Assembly: GCA_046729975.1 (NCBI GenBank)
Contig: JBKPHS010000041.1
Span: forward strand, 1 to 12,211
DNA: 12,211 nucleotides
Direction of reading: 5' to 3'
Source: JBKPHS01 sp046729975
Lineage (GTDB): Bacteria; Actinomycetota; Thermoleophilia; Solirubrobacterales; Thermoleophilaceae
The notes under the pieces were generated by a model. That model was not told the DNA's origin, searched no databases, and saw nothing but the letters and a program-made list of their open reading frames with translations. This document shows, piece by piece, positions 1-8,024 of this stretch. Position 1 is the stretch's first letter. Each line of letters opens with the position of its first letter. Both the position numbers and the translations under genes were made by a program.

Positions 1-2
1 CG

Positions 3-809
3 CTGCGGCGGATGCAGGCGGCCGCCCCTGACCTCGAGGCCTTCCTCACCGAGCTCGGCCCCTTCGCCGACGCCTCGCGCGACTCGGTGCGCGCGCTCGG
101 CCGCTCCGCGAAGGCCGGACGCGCCGCGCTCACGGAGAGCAAGGAGGAGATCGCCCAGCTGCGCCAGCTCTCTGCCGACGCGCCCCGCCTCGGCAGGCCG
201 CTGCGGCAGTTCCTGCAGTCGATCGACGACCGCGACCGCTCGATCGAGAACGACCCGCTGGCCGCCAAGACCGCGCCGCCTGCGCCCGACAAGACGGCGA
301 ACGCCGAGGGCAAGGGCTTCACCGGCATGGAGGCGCTCGCGAACTACCTCTACTGGCAGACGCTCGGCATCAACGCGTTCGACGAGATCTCGCACATGCT
401 GCGGATCGTCCTGATCCAGAACAAGTGCTCGCCGTACGCGTCGCAGCCGAAGGAGGACGTGATCCGCGACTGCCGCTCCTGGCTCGGCCCGTACCAGCCT
501 GGGGTCACGAGCGAGGACCCGACGGGCGGTCCGACGGCGACCGGCCGCGAGCGCGAACCCGAGCGCCGGCGCGAGCGCGGCGGCGGCGGGGGCGGCGGCG
601 AGCCCGAGCGTCGCGGCGCCGGCGAGCCGAAGGCGCCTCCGCTCCCGGGCCAGCCCGACCTCTCGAAGCCGCAGATCACGCTGCCGCCGCAGATCCAGGA
701 GCTGCTCGACCAGCTCCAGAAGCAGCCTTCGCCGCAGCTGCCCGAGCTTCCGAGAGGCGCTGACGACGTGGCCCCCGACCAGCTCCTCAACTACCTGCTG
801 GCACCATGA
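3..809 (+). CDS. Mce/MlaD-family lipid-transport protein, C-terminal part (5' truncated by window edge)
   Basis: This is the distal part of an Mce (MlaD-type) substrate-binding protein. The frame is open to the left edge, so the ATG at 12 is an internal methionine; the N-terminal membrane helix and MCE domain lie outside the window. The visible part begins with the charged helical region typical of actinobacterial Mce proteins. It continues with an aromatic segment (NYLYWQTLG, bases 341-367), then two cysteines (codons at 426 and 471), a Gly/Arg/Glu-rich linker (about 538-635, including a run of seven Gly) and a Pro/Gln-rich tail. In known systems these proteins form the extracytoplasmic channel of an Mce lipid importer with YrbE permeases and an ATPase. 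The stop overlaps the next start as ATGA (806-809), indicating translational coupling. Family assignment rests on the four complete paralogues that follow and on the shared C-terminal layout. Which position (A-F) it takes in a typical set cannot be told. Confidence 0.85.
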   Translation: MRRMQAAAPDLEAFLTELGPFADASRDSVRALGRSAKAGRAALTESKEEIAQLRQLSADAPRLGRPLRQFLQSIDDRDRSIENDPLAAKTAPPAPDKTANAEGKGFTGMEALANYLYWQTLGINAFDEISHMLRIVLIQNKCSPYASQPKEDVIRDCRSWLGPYQPGVTSEDPTGGPTATGREREPERRRERGGGGGGGEPERRGAGEPKAPPLPGQPDLSKPQITLPPQIQELLDQLQKQPSPQLPELPRGADDVAPDQLLNYLLAP

Positions 810-2332
810 GGAACGGACGGACCACGGCGATCGTCGCGAGCCCTGTCCTGATCGGGGCGATCACGCTGCTGATCACGATCACCGCGGTCTTCCTCGCGGT
901 GCGCGCGAACGAGGGCCTGCCGTTCGTGCCGACCTACGACGTCCAAGCCGAGATTCCCGGCGGGAACAACCTCGTGGTCGGCAACGACGTGAACGTGGGC
1001 GGCTTCCGCGTCGGCCTCGTCGAGAAGATCCGCCCGAGGGTCGACGAGCGCACCGGCAGGGCCATCGCGGTCATCAACATGAAGCTCGACAAGAAGGTCG
1101 AGCCGCTGCCGAAGGACACGCGTGTGCTCGTGCGGCCGCGCTCCAACCTCGGCCTCAAGTACGTCGAGCTGACACTCGGGACGAGCAAGCAGGGCTACCG
1201 CGCCGGCGACACGATCCCGCTCGCGAGCTCGCGCCGGCCGATAGAGCTCGACGAGTACTTCTCGACCTTCAACGAGGAGATGCGCGAGAGCCAGCGGCGT
1301 GTCCTGAAGGGCGGCGGCGACGCGCTCAGCGGACGGGGACAGTCGATCAACCTGATCATCGAGGCGCTCGTCCCGTTCATGACCCACCTCGAGCCGGTGA
1401 TGACGACGCTGTCCGATCCGGACACCGAGCTTGACGAGTTCTTCAAGCAGACGGGCCGCACCTCGGCCCAGATCGCCCCCGTGGCGAGCACCTATGCGCG
1501 CCTGTTCGGGAACATGGCCACTACCTTCGAGGCGCTCGGCCGCAGCCCCGCATCACTGCGCGGGATGATCGAGCGGGCGGCGCCGACTCTCGACGCCGGC
1601 ATCCGCAGCTTCCCGGTGCAGCGGCCCTTCCTGTCCGACTCCGAGCGCCTGTTCACGCGCCTCGAGCCGGTGGCTGCAGAGTTCCAGCGCTCGCTGCCGC
1701 CGACCACGGCCGCGTTCCGGGTCGGCCAGCCCGTGCTCCGCAAGGCGCCGCGGCTCTCGGCGCAGACCGAGAAGGTCTTCGTCGCCCTCGACAAGCTGGC
1801 CGAGAACCCGAACACCCTCCTCGCGCTCAAGGACCTGACCACCACGCTGGCAGTCGCGGCGCCGCTCGTCGAGTTCGTGGCGCCCTACCAGACTGTCTGC
1901 AACTACTGGAACTACTACTGGACCGCGCTCGGCGAGCACGTCTCGGAGCCGTTCCGCTTCGGCACGATCCAGCGCGTGAACCTGCGGTCCGACAACCGGA
2001 CCCAGGACAACCGCATCTCGAGCTCCGAGGCCGACCGTCCCTCGGACGTCCCGAAGAAGGACTCGGCGATCGGCGCCAAGGACCCGACGGGCGATCCGCT
2101 CACCGTGCTCCACTCGCAGTACTACGGCGCCGCCATCGACGCCCAGGGCAACGCCGACTGCGAGACCGGACAGCGCGGCTACCTGGAGGGCCCGCTGATC
2201 ACGGGTGGCCGCTACCCGCCCTCCGACGATCCGGCGCTTGGCGGCGGCAGCCACATCGTCCAGGACAGTTTCTCCCCGAACCTGGCCGGCCCGACCAACA
2301 AGGGCGTCCCGAACCTGAGGGACGTGCCCTAG
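806..2332 (+). CDS. Mce/MlaD-family protein (508 aa)
   Basis: This is a complete Mce-family protein. Residues about 8-31 form one hydrophobic helix after a short basic start, consistent with a membrane anchor with the rest outside the cytoplasm. The MCE domain spans about 43-125: the VGNDVNVGGFRVGLVEKI stretch (58-75) and the NLGLKYVELTLG strand (114-125) are typical. A long helical region follows (about 145-350), then an aromatic segment with Cys365 (TVCNYWNYYW) and a low-complexity polar tail with Cys452 and Gly/Pro-rich ends. Role from family knowledge: a subunit of a hetero-oligomeric tunnel that passes lipids, sterols or other hydrophobic compounds to YrbE permeases. The ATG overlaps the upstream stop by four bases and has no obvious Shine-Dalgarno, so it probably relies on coupled translation. 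The cargo cannot be predicted from sequence. Confidence 0.92.
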   Translation: MRNGRTTAIVASPVLIGAITLLITITAVFLAVRANEGLPFVPTYDVQAEIPGGNNLVVGNDVNVGGFRVGLVEKIRPRVDERTGRAIAVINMKLDKKVEPLPKDTRVLVRPRSNLGLKYVELTLGTSKQGYRAGDTIPLASSRRPIELDEYFSTFNEEMRESQRRVLKGGGDALSGRGQSINLIIEALVPFMTHLEPVMTTLSDPDTELDEFFKQTGRTSAQIAPVASTYARLFGNMATTFEALGRSPASLRGMIERAAPTLDAGIRSFPVQRPFLSDSERLFTRLEPVAAEFQRSLPPTTAAFRVGQPVLRKAPRLSAQTEKVFVALDKLAENPNTLLALKDLTTTLAVAAPLVEFVAPYQTVCNYWNYYWTALGEHVSEPFRFGTIQRVNLRSDNRTQDNRISSSEADRPSDVPKKDSAIGAKDPTGDPLTVLHSQYYGAAIDAQGNADCETGQRGYLEGPLITGGRYPPSDDPALGGGSHIVQDSFSPNLAGPTNKGVPNLRDVP

Positions 2333-2334
2333 CG

Positions 2335-3978
2335 ATGGCCACCACTCCTTTCACCAACCTGGTTCGCAGGGGCCGCGAGCGGACGGGGATCTCCCCTCTG
2401 GGCGCGGGACTGATCGCGCTCGTGCTGATCGTCAGCGCAACCTACTTCGTGTTCTCCAAGGCGAACCCGTTCTCGCACCCGTACGAGCTGCACGCGCTGT
2501 TCGAGGACGCGAACGACATCAAGAAGCGCTCGCCGGTGCGGATCGCAGGCGTCGAGGTCGGCAAGGTGACGGAGATCGAGGCCGTGGAGGACGGCTCGGG
2601 CGTGGCCCGCGTGACGATGGAGATCGAGGACCAGGGGCTGCCGATCAAGGAGGACGCAGAGCTGAAGATCCGCCCGCGGCTGTTCCTCGAGGGCAACTAC
2701 TTCGTGGACGTCCACCCCGGAAGCCCGAGCGCGGCGGAGCTCGACTCGGGCGGGACGATCCCGACGACCCAGACCGCTGCCCCGGTCCAGTTCGGCGAGG
2801 TGCTCACGGCGCTCCAGCGGGACACGCGCGAGGACCTCCAGACCTTCCTGAGGGAGTACTCGAACGCGCTCGACAAGGGCGGGGCCGAGGGCTTCAACGA
2901 GGCGATCCGCCACTGGGAGGAGGCGTACCGCAACACCTCGATGGCCAACGACGCCTACCTCGGCCACGCGCCGCACGACCTCTCGCGCGTGCTGCGCGGC
3001 CAGGGCAAGGTCTTCGGCGCGCTGTCCGAGGACGAGGAGGCGCTCAAGGACCTCGTCACCGAGCTGAACCGCACCGTCGCGGCATTCGCGAGCCAGGAGG
3101 ACAACCTGCGCGCCGCGATCCCGCAGCTGCGCGACGTGCTGCGCGTCGGGCGGCCGGCGCTGCGATCGCTCACGAGCGGTCTGCCGTCGCTGCGCGCCTT
3201 CGCGCGTGACGCTCTGCCGGGCGCGCGCTCCTCCAACAAGACGCTCGACGCGCAGATCCCGTTCATCAAGCAGGCCCGCCGGTTGTTCGCGGAGGCCGAG
3301 CTGAAGGGTCTCGTGCGCGACCTGCGACCGACCGTCCCGGCGCTCGTGAGCCTCAACAAGGGCCAGACCCTGACGCTCGCCCAGACGCGGCAGCTCAGCT
3401 CGTGCCAGAACAACGTGCTGGTCCCGTTCGCGAAGACGCCGATCCCCGATCCGGACTTCCCGGAGAACAGCGGCCAGCCCTGGTACAAGCAGTCGCAGCG
3501 GGCGTTCGTCGGACTCTCGGGCGAGAGCCGCCTCAGCGACGCAAACTCGGCGTTCTTCCGCGTGCAGGCCGGCGGCGGCCCCACAACGATCGCCTCCACG
3601 GGGGAGACGGGCGAGACCTACTTCGCCCAGCTCGGCCTGCCGATCGACGCAGTCCGGCCAGTGTCGCCCACCAAGCGTCCGGTCTTCCGCCCGGACCTGC
3701 CGTGTGAGAACCAGGAGCCTCCGGACCTGAACGCGGCGAGCGGCCCGGGCGATCCGCCGGTGTCGGTGACACCGAGCAAGAAGAGGCAGGCCGAGCTCGA
3801 GGCGCGCGTCGAGCGGGAATGGCCCAAGCTCGTCGAGCACATGCGACGGGTCGACGAGGGCAAGCCGTCGGTGGACCCGATCGAGTACTCGGATCTCGGG
3901 GAGCGGCTCCAGGCGAAGCGGCTCGGGCTGCGCTGGACCGACGAAGGCAAGCTCGTCGAGCGGGAGGGCGAGCGGTGA
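2335..3978 (+). CDS. Mce/MlaD-family protein (547 aa)
   Basis: This is a complete Mce-family protein and the longest in the array. A basic N-terminus (RRGRER, about 11-16) precedes a hydrophobic helix at about 22-40, then the MCE domain at about 50-130. Its core reads SPVRIAGVEVGKVTEIE (66-82), and the strand LFLEGNYFVDVHPGS (116-130) closes it. Residues about 150-345 are predicted helical and charged. The tail is rich in Pro and Gly, contains Cys357 and Cys457, and ends in a very charged segment (about 475-547). The start lies two bases after the previous stop. A GAGGGA at 2317-2322 is 12 bases upstream, a long spacing, so reinitiation after the upstream gene probably contributes. Unlike its neighbours it lacks the YW-rich block before the first tail cysteine. 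Role is inferred from family membership: extracytoplasmic subunit of a lipid importer. Confidence 0.92.
   Translation: MATTPFTNLVRRGRERTGISPLGAGLIALVLIVSATYFVFSKANPFSHPYELHALFEDANDIKKRSPVRIAGVEVGKVTEIEAVEDGSGVARVTMEIEDQGLPIKEDAELKIRPRLFLEGNYFVDVHPGSPSAAELDSGGTIPTTQTAAPVQFGEVLTALQRDTREDLQTFLREYSNALDKGGAEGFNEAIRHWEEAYRNTSMANDAYLGHAPHDLSRVLRGQGKVFGALSEDEEALKDLVTELNRTVAAFASQEDNLRAAIPQLRDVLRVGRPALRSLTSGLPSLRAFARDALPGARSSNKTLDAQIPFIKQARRLFAEAELKGLVRDLRPTVPALVSLNKGQTLTLAQTRQLSSCQNNVLVPFAKTPIPDPDFPENSGQPWYKQSQRAFVGLSGESRLSDANSAFFRVQAGGGPTTIASTGETGETYFAQLGLPIDAVRPVSPTKRPVFRPDLPCENQEPPDLNAASGPGDPPVSVTPSKKRQAELEARVEREWPKLVEHMRRVDEGKPSVDPIEYSDLGERLQAKRLGLRWTDEGKLVEREGER
3962..3968 (+). promoter_or_regulatory. 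Shine-Dalgarno that sets the GTG start at 3975
   Basis: GGGAGGG lies six bases before the GTG at 3975. The open frame runs further upstream to an ATG at 3819, but that extension overlaps the preceding mce gene by 160 bases and encodes an Arg/Ala/Gly-rich stretch unlike any Mce N-terminus. The GTG start gives the expected basic leader plus membrane helix and forms a GTGA overlap with the upstream stop. Confidence 0.75.
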
Positions 3979-5312
3979 CCCACGCGATCCGCAAGCACCT
4001 CAAGGACTTCATCGCGATCGTCGCGCTGGTGATCCTGGCCGGCGGCGTCGCGGGCTACGTACTGGCGCACCAGCGCCTGCGCTTCCCGCTGATCGAGGAG
4101 GCGCCGTTCACCATCAAGGCGGAGTTCACGAACGCGCAGGCGATCGTGCCCGGGCAGGGCCAGACGATTCGCGTGGCCGGCATGCGCGTCGGCGACATCG
4201 GCAAGGTGGAGCTCGACGAGGGCCGCGCGGTCGTGCGAATGGACCTGGACTCGAAGTACGACGGCCTCGTGCGGCGGGATGCGACGTTGCTGATGCGGCC
4301 GCGCACCGGCCTGAAGGACATGTTCGTCGAGCTCGACCCGGGCTCGAAGTCCGAGCCGGCGCTCCAGGAGAACGACGTGATCGCGGCCGAGAACACCTCG
4401 CCCGACGTGAATCCGGACCAGGTGCTCGCGATGCTCGACGCAGACACGCGTGACTACCTGAAGCTGCTGATCTCAGGCGCCGGCAAGGGCCTCAAGGGCC
4501 GCGGCGGCGACCTGCGCGAGGTCTTTCGCAGGCTCGGGCCGATCCACCGCGACCTGCGGCGCCTGAACACCGCCGTGGCCGAGCGGCGGCGCAACCTCGC
4601 GCGGCTCGTGCACAACTACGGCTCGACGATCAGCGAGCTCTCCAAGCGCGACCGCGAGCTCACCACGCTCGTCTCCTCCTCGCGACGTGTCTTCGACGAG
4701 CTGGCCGACGAGGACCAGAACATCTCCACCGCCGTCTCGCGGCTTCCCGGGACGCTCGGACAGGCGGAGTCGACGCTGCGGACGGTCAACGAGCTCGGCC
4801 AGACGATGGGCCCAGCGTTCGACGCGCTGCGCCCGGCCATCCGCCGGCTCGAGCCCGCCAACCGCCTCGTGCGGCCGTTCGCCGAGGAGGCGGAGCCGAT
4901 CCTCCGTGACCGCGTGCGGCCGTTCGTGCGCACCGCGCGCCCGTACGTGAACGACCTGCGCCCCGCGGCCGAGAACCTCTCGAAGGCGAGCCCGGACCTG
5001 CGCGAGTCGTTCTACGAGCTGAACCGGCTCTTCAACCTCCTGGCCTACAACCCGGGCGGCGCGGAGAAGCTGACTGGCGACCTCAACCAGGACCGCCAGC
5101 GCGACGAGGGCTACCTGTTCTGGCTCGGCTGGGTCGCCCAGAACAGCGTCTCGCTGTTCAGCACCGCCGACGCCTCGGGGCCCTTCCGCCGCTTCATCGC
5201 ATCGGCGAGCTGCAGCACCTTCCGCGGCCTCAACAACTCGGAGCCGCTCTACGGGCCGTTGCTCGGGATCACGAACCTGCTGGCCGACCCCGGACTCTGC
5301 GCGGCGGACTGA
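3975..5312 (+). CDS. Mce/MlaD-family protein (445 aa, GTG start)
   Basis: This is a complete Mce-family protein starting at GTG 3975, which overlaps the upstream stop as GTGA and follows a good Shine-Dalgarno. A short basic leader precedes a hydrophobic helix at about 11-31. The MCE domain spans about 47-125, with VPGQGQTIRVAGMRVGDIGK at 58-77 and TGLKDMFVELDPGS at 111-124. Residues about 130-370 form a long helical, heptad-like region with repeated Arg-Arg-Leu and Leu-Arg-Pro segments. The end holds an aromatic block (GYLFWLGWVAQN) followed by Cys413, and the protein ends three residues after Cys442, with no disordered tail. It is therefore the most compact member and may show the minimal C-terminal module. 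It overlaps the next gene by one base (TGATG). Role from the family: subunit of an Mce lipid-transport channel. Confidence 0.92.
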   Translation: MTHAIRKHLKDFIAIVALVILAGGVAGYVLAHQRLRFPLIEEAPFTIKAEFTNAQAIVPGQGQTIRVAGMRVGDIGKVELDEGRAVVRMDLDSKYDGLVRRDATLLMRPRTGLKDMFVELDPGSKSEPALQENDVIAAENTSPDVNPDQVLAMLDADTRDYLKLLISGAGKGLKGRGGDLREVFRRLGPIHRDLRRLNTAVAERRRNLARLVHNYGSTISELSKRDRELTTLVSSSRRVFDELADEDQNISTAVSRLPGTLGQAESTLRTVNELGQTMGPAFDALRPAIRRLEPANRLVRPFAEEAEPILRDRVRPFVRTARPYVNDLRPAAENLSKASPDLRESFYELNRLFNLLAYNPGGAEKLTGDLNQDRQRDEGYLFWLGWVAQNSVSLFSTADASGPFRRFIASASCSTFRGLNNSEPLYGPLLGITNLLADPGLCAAD

Positions 5313-6772
5313 TGCCCAAGGCCGCCCCGACACTCGGACGCATACTCGCGATGGTCGTCTTCGCGCTGTCGTGTTTCGGCATCGTGATCTTCCTCTGGCT
5401 GTCGTTCGGCGGCCCCATCCCGCTGAAGCCCGAGAAGTGGCGCTTCCAGGCGCGGCTGCCGGAATCGGCGCTGCTGGCCAAGGAGGCCGACGTCCGGCTC
5501 GCGGGGCTCAACATCGGCAAGGTCAAGAACAAGACCTTCCAGCGCACCGGCGGCACTCTCGTGGAGATGGAGATCGACTCCGAGTTCGCACCGCTGCCGC
5601 GCGACACGCGCGCGATCCTGCGCCAGAAGACGCTGCTCGGCCAGATCTACGTGGAGCTCACGCCCGGCACGCGCGACGGGCCGAAGCTCGACGAGGGAGA
5701 CACGCTGTCGGTCTCCCAGGTGGAGAAGCCAGTTGAGCTCGACGAGGTCATCCGGACCTTCGACCCCGAGACTCGCCGCAACTTCCGCGGCTGGATGCGG
5801 GATCTCGGCAAGGCGCTAGACAACCGCGGCTCGGACCTCAATGACGCGATCGGCAACTTCAAGGACTTCGCGGTGAGCGGCTCCGAGGTGCTCCGCGTGC
5901 TCGACGAGGAGGACCCGGCGCTGCGCCGGCTCGTCAAGAACACCGGCATCGCGCTGGCGGCCGTCAACGAGCGCGAGGGCCAGCTGCGGCAGCTGATCGT
6001 GAACGCCAACGACTTCTTCGGCGCGCTCGCGTCGCGGAACGACGCGCTCGCCGAGACGATTCGCGTGTTCCCGACGTTCCTCGACGAATCGCGCGCGACA
6101 TTCCAGCGGCTCGAGCGCTTCTCACGCGACACGCGCCCGCTCGTGCGCGACCTGATCCCGGTCGCCGAGCAGCTTCAGCCGACTCTGCGCGACGTAGGCC
6201 GCTTCGCCCCCGACCTGAAGCGCCTGTTCCGCGACCTCGACCCGCTGATCGAGGAGTCCGACGACACGCTGCCACACGCGGCCCGCTTCCTCACTGGCGC
6301 GGAGCCGGTGCTCGAGAGCCTGCACGTGTACCTGCCCGAGCTGAACCCGATCCTGTCCATCTTCAACTTCGAGCAGCAGCAGATCGCGGACTTCATAACC
6401 ATCGGCGGCGGCACGCTGAACGGCACGCTGCCGGGGGTTCCGGGCGAGGGTCCACGCCACTTCCTGAAGCAGTTCGGGATGATCAACGGCCGTGGCATCG
6501 GGGTGGCGCAGAGCCGTCCCGAGTACGAGCGCGGCAACGCTTACCCGAGCCCCAACTACTACAAGCGCGCCCGCGCCTTCGGGATCTATGAGTCGTTCGA
6601 CTGCAAGCCGGCCGGTGGGCAGAAGAAGGACGCCACGAGTGGCAGCCCACCCTGCTTCGTCCAGCCCAAATCGCTCTTCGACGGCCGCCGCTTCCCCCGC
6701 CTCGGCAAGGGCGACGCCCCGTTGCGCCCGCCGCCTCAGGAGAACGCGGGGACCGAGCCTGCGCAGCCCTAG
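5312..6772 (+). CDS. Mce/MlaD-family protein, last of the array (486 aa)
   Basis: This is a complete Mce-family protein and the last mce gene of the run. The N-terminus has a hydrophobic helix at about 10-32 with one membrane cysteine (Cys21). The MCE domain lies at about 43-122, with ADVRLAGLNIGKVKNK at 59-74 and KTLLGQIYVELTPGT at 106-120. A long helical region (about 140-345) follows, rich in Arg-Asp-Leu and Asp-Leu-Arg segments. The tail carries a Gly-rich stretch (ITIGGGTLNGTLPGVPGEG), then Cys431 and Cys448, and ends Pro-rich. The lack of a lipobox cysteine right after the hydrophobic segment argues against the LprK/MceE-type lipoprotein class. Its ATG is formed in the upstream stop (TGATG), and no clear Shine-Dalgarno is seen. 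Together with the preceding genes it would build the extracytoplasmic part of a lipid transporter; the downstream oxidoreductase follows after 11 bases. Confidence 0.92.
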   Translation: MPKAAPTLGRILAMVVFALSCFGIVIFLWLSFGGPIPLKPEKWRFQARLPESALLAKEADVRLAGLNIGKVKNKTFQRTGGTLVEMEIDSEFAPLPRDTRAILRQKTLLGQIYVELTPGTRDGPKLDEGDTLSVSQVEKPVELDEVIRTFDPETRRNFRGWMRDLGKALDNRGSDLNDAIGNFKDFAVSGSEVLRVLDEEDPALRRLVKNTGIALAAVNEREGQLRQLIVNANDFFGALASRNDALAETIRVFPTFLDESRATFQRLERFSRDTRPLVRDLIPVAEQLQPTLRDVGRFAPDLKRLFRDLDPLIEESDDTLPHAARFLTGAEPVLESLHVYLPELNPILSIFNFEQQQIADFITIGGGTLNGTLPGVPGEGPRHFLKQFGMINGRGIGVAQSRPEYERGNAYPSPNYYKRARAFGIYESFDCKPAGGQKKDATSGSPPCFVQPKSLFDGRRFPRLGKGDAPLRPPPQENAGTEPAQP

Positions 6773-6783
6773 CCGGTAGCCGC

Positions 6784-8013
6784 ATGACCGACCGGATCGG
6801 GGTTGTCGTCGTCGGTGGCGGTCAGGCGGGACTCGCGGTCAGCCGGGAGCTCACGCAGGCGGGCCTCGAGCACGCAGTGCTGGAGAGGGGCCGGGTCGGG
6901 CAGACCTGGCGGGGGCGATGGGACAGCTTCTGCCTGGTCACTCCGAACTGGAGCGTCCGCCTTCCCGGCCACCCGTACGACCGGCAGGATGTCCACGGCT
7001 TCATGCCACGCGACGACGTCGTGGCATACCTGGAGCGCTACGCCGCCGGGTTCGAGGCGCCGGTGCGCGAGGGCGTCGAGGTCACCGCGGTCCAGCCGCG
7101 ACCTGAGGGCTTCCTGCTGGACACCTCGGCCGGACAGCTCGAGGCGGAGACCGTGGTCCTGGCCACCGGCGCCTACCCGCGACCGCATCGACCGGGCGGG
7201 GCCGCCACGCTCCCGCCGGACCTGCTTCAGATCGACGTCGAGGATTACCTCAACCCGGCGGACCTGCCGCCCGGGCCTGTTTTGGTTGTCGGCAGCGGCC
7301 AGTCGGGCTGCCAGATCGCGGAGGAGCTCCACGCGGCGGGCCGAGATGTCTTCCTGGCCTGCGGGCGAGCCGCCTGGGCCCCGCGCCGGATGGGCGATCA
7401 CGATCTCTTCTGGTGGCTGCTGGAGACGGGCGATCTGGACGCCGCGCTGAGCTCGTTGCCAAACCCGGTCGCCCGGCTGGCCGCCAACGTGCAGGCGACC
7501 GGGCACGCCGGCGGCCACGACCTCCACTACAGGACGCTGCGGAGCATCGGCGTCACCCTGCTCGGTCACTTCCGGGGCGCGGAGGGCCGCCGCGCCCGAT
7601 TCGCTGCGGACCTCGGCGAGAGCGTGGCCTGGGGCGATCAGTGGAATGCCAAGTTCATGGACCGCGTTCGAAGGGTCGTGGCCGAGCGCGGACTACCGGC
7701 GCCGGAGATCCCCGAGCCGGAGCCGTTCAGCGTCGAAGCCGGGGAATGGCTGGACCTGACCGGGTTCGCGGCCGTCGTCTTCGCGGGTGGCTTCCGACCC
7801 GACTACGAGGCATGGGTGCATTGCCCCGGCGCGTTCGACGAGCTCGGGTTCCCGATCCATGACGAAGGCGCCAGCACCGTCAGACGCGGGCTCTACTTCG
7901 TCGGCGTCCACTTCCTCCGGAAGCGCAAGTCGTCGCTCCTCGTCGGAGTGGGCGAGGACGCCGCCATCGTCGCTCGTCAGATCACCACCGGAACGGCCAG
8001 GCCGTCCGCCTGA
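6784..8013 (+). CDS. Flavin-dependent oxidoreductase/monooxygenase-like (CzcO / MSMEG_0569-like)
   Basis: The protein (409 aa) is a two-dinucleotide-binding flavoprotein. VVVVGGGQAGLAVS (7-20) is the FAD-binding Rossmann motif, with an acidic residue at the end of the second strand (LERG, 33-36). WDSFCLVTPNWSVRLPG (46-62) is the substrate/flavin motif typical of the CzcO-like and MSMEG_0569-like group. VVLATGAYPRP (124-134) is the conserved ATG motif, VLVVGSGQSGCQIAEEL (166-182) the NAD(P)H site, and VVFAGGFRPDY plus the GLYFVGV block (331-375) close the FAD domain. It probably oxidises an organic substrate with NAD(P)H and oxygen, or acts as an NAD(P)H oxidoreductase, in the cytoplasm. The Baeyer-Villiger fingerprint is absent. 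It starts 11 bases after the last mce gene on the same strand, so co-transcription is likely, and it could act on imported cargo (inference). The Shine-Dalgarno is weak. Confidence 0.85.
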   Translation: MTDRIGVVVVGGGQAGLAVSRELTQAGLEHAVLERGRVGQTWRGRWDSFCLVTPNWSVRLPGHPYDRQDVHGFMPRDDVVAYLERYAAGFEAPVREGVEVTAVQPRPEGFLLDTSAGQLEAETVVLATGAYPRPHRPGGAATLPPDLLQIDVEDYLNPADLPPGPVLVVGSGQSGCQIAEELHAAGRDVFLACGRAAWAPRRMGDHDLFWWLLETGDLDAALSSLPNPVARLAANVQATGHAGGHDLHYRTLRSIGVTLLGHFRGAEGRRARFAADLGESVAWGDQWNAKFMDRVRRVVAERGLPAPEIPEPEPFSVEAGEWLDLTGFAAVVFAGGFRPDYEAWVHCPGAFDELGFPIHDEGASTVRRGLYFVGVHFLRKRKSSLLVGVGEDAAIVARQITTGTARPSA

Positions 8014-8024
8014 GCCGATTCGCT

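Noticed and set aside
2329..3840. 503-codon open frame on the - strand opposite an mce gene
   Set aside because: It is the complement-frame shadow of a GC-rich gene: composition is Arg/Leu/Val/Ala-heavy with no domain, whereas the + strand has a clear MCE domain and membrane helix.
3819..3974. Upstream ATG extension of the fourth mce gene
   Set aside because: It would overlap the preceding gene by 160 bases and add an Arg-rich stretch before the membrane helix; the GTG at 3975 has a good Shine-Dalgarno and a GTGA junction.
6784..8013. Baeyer-Villiger or classical class B flavin monooxygenase
   Set aside because: Both dinucleotide motifs are present, but I cannot find the FxGxxxHxxxW fingerprint between them, so only the broader CzcO-like assignment is kept.
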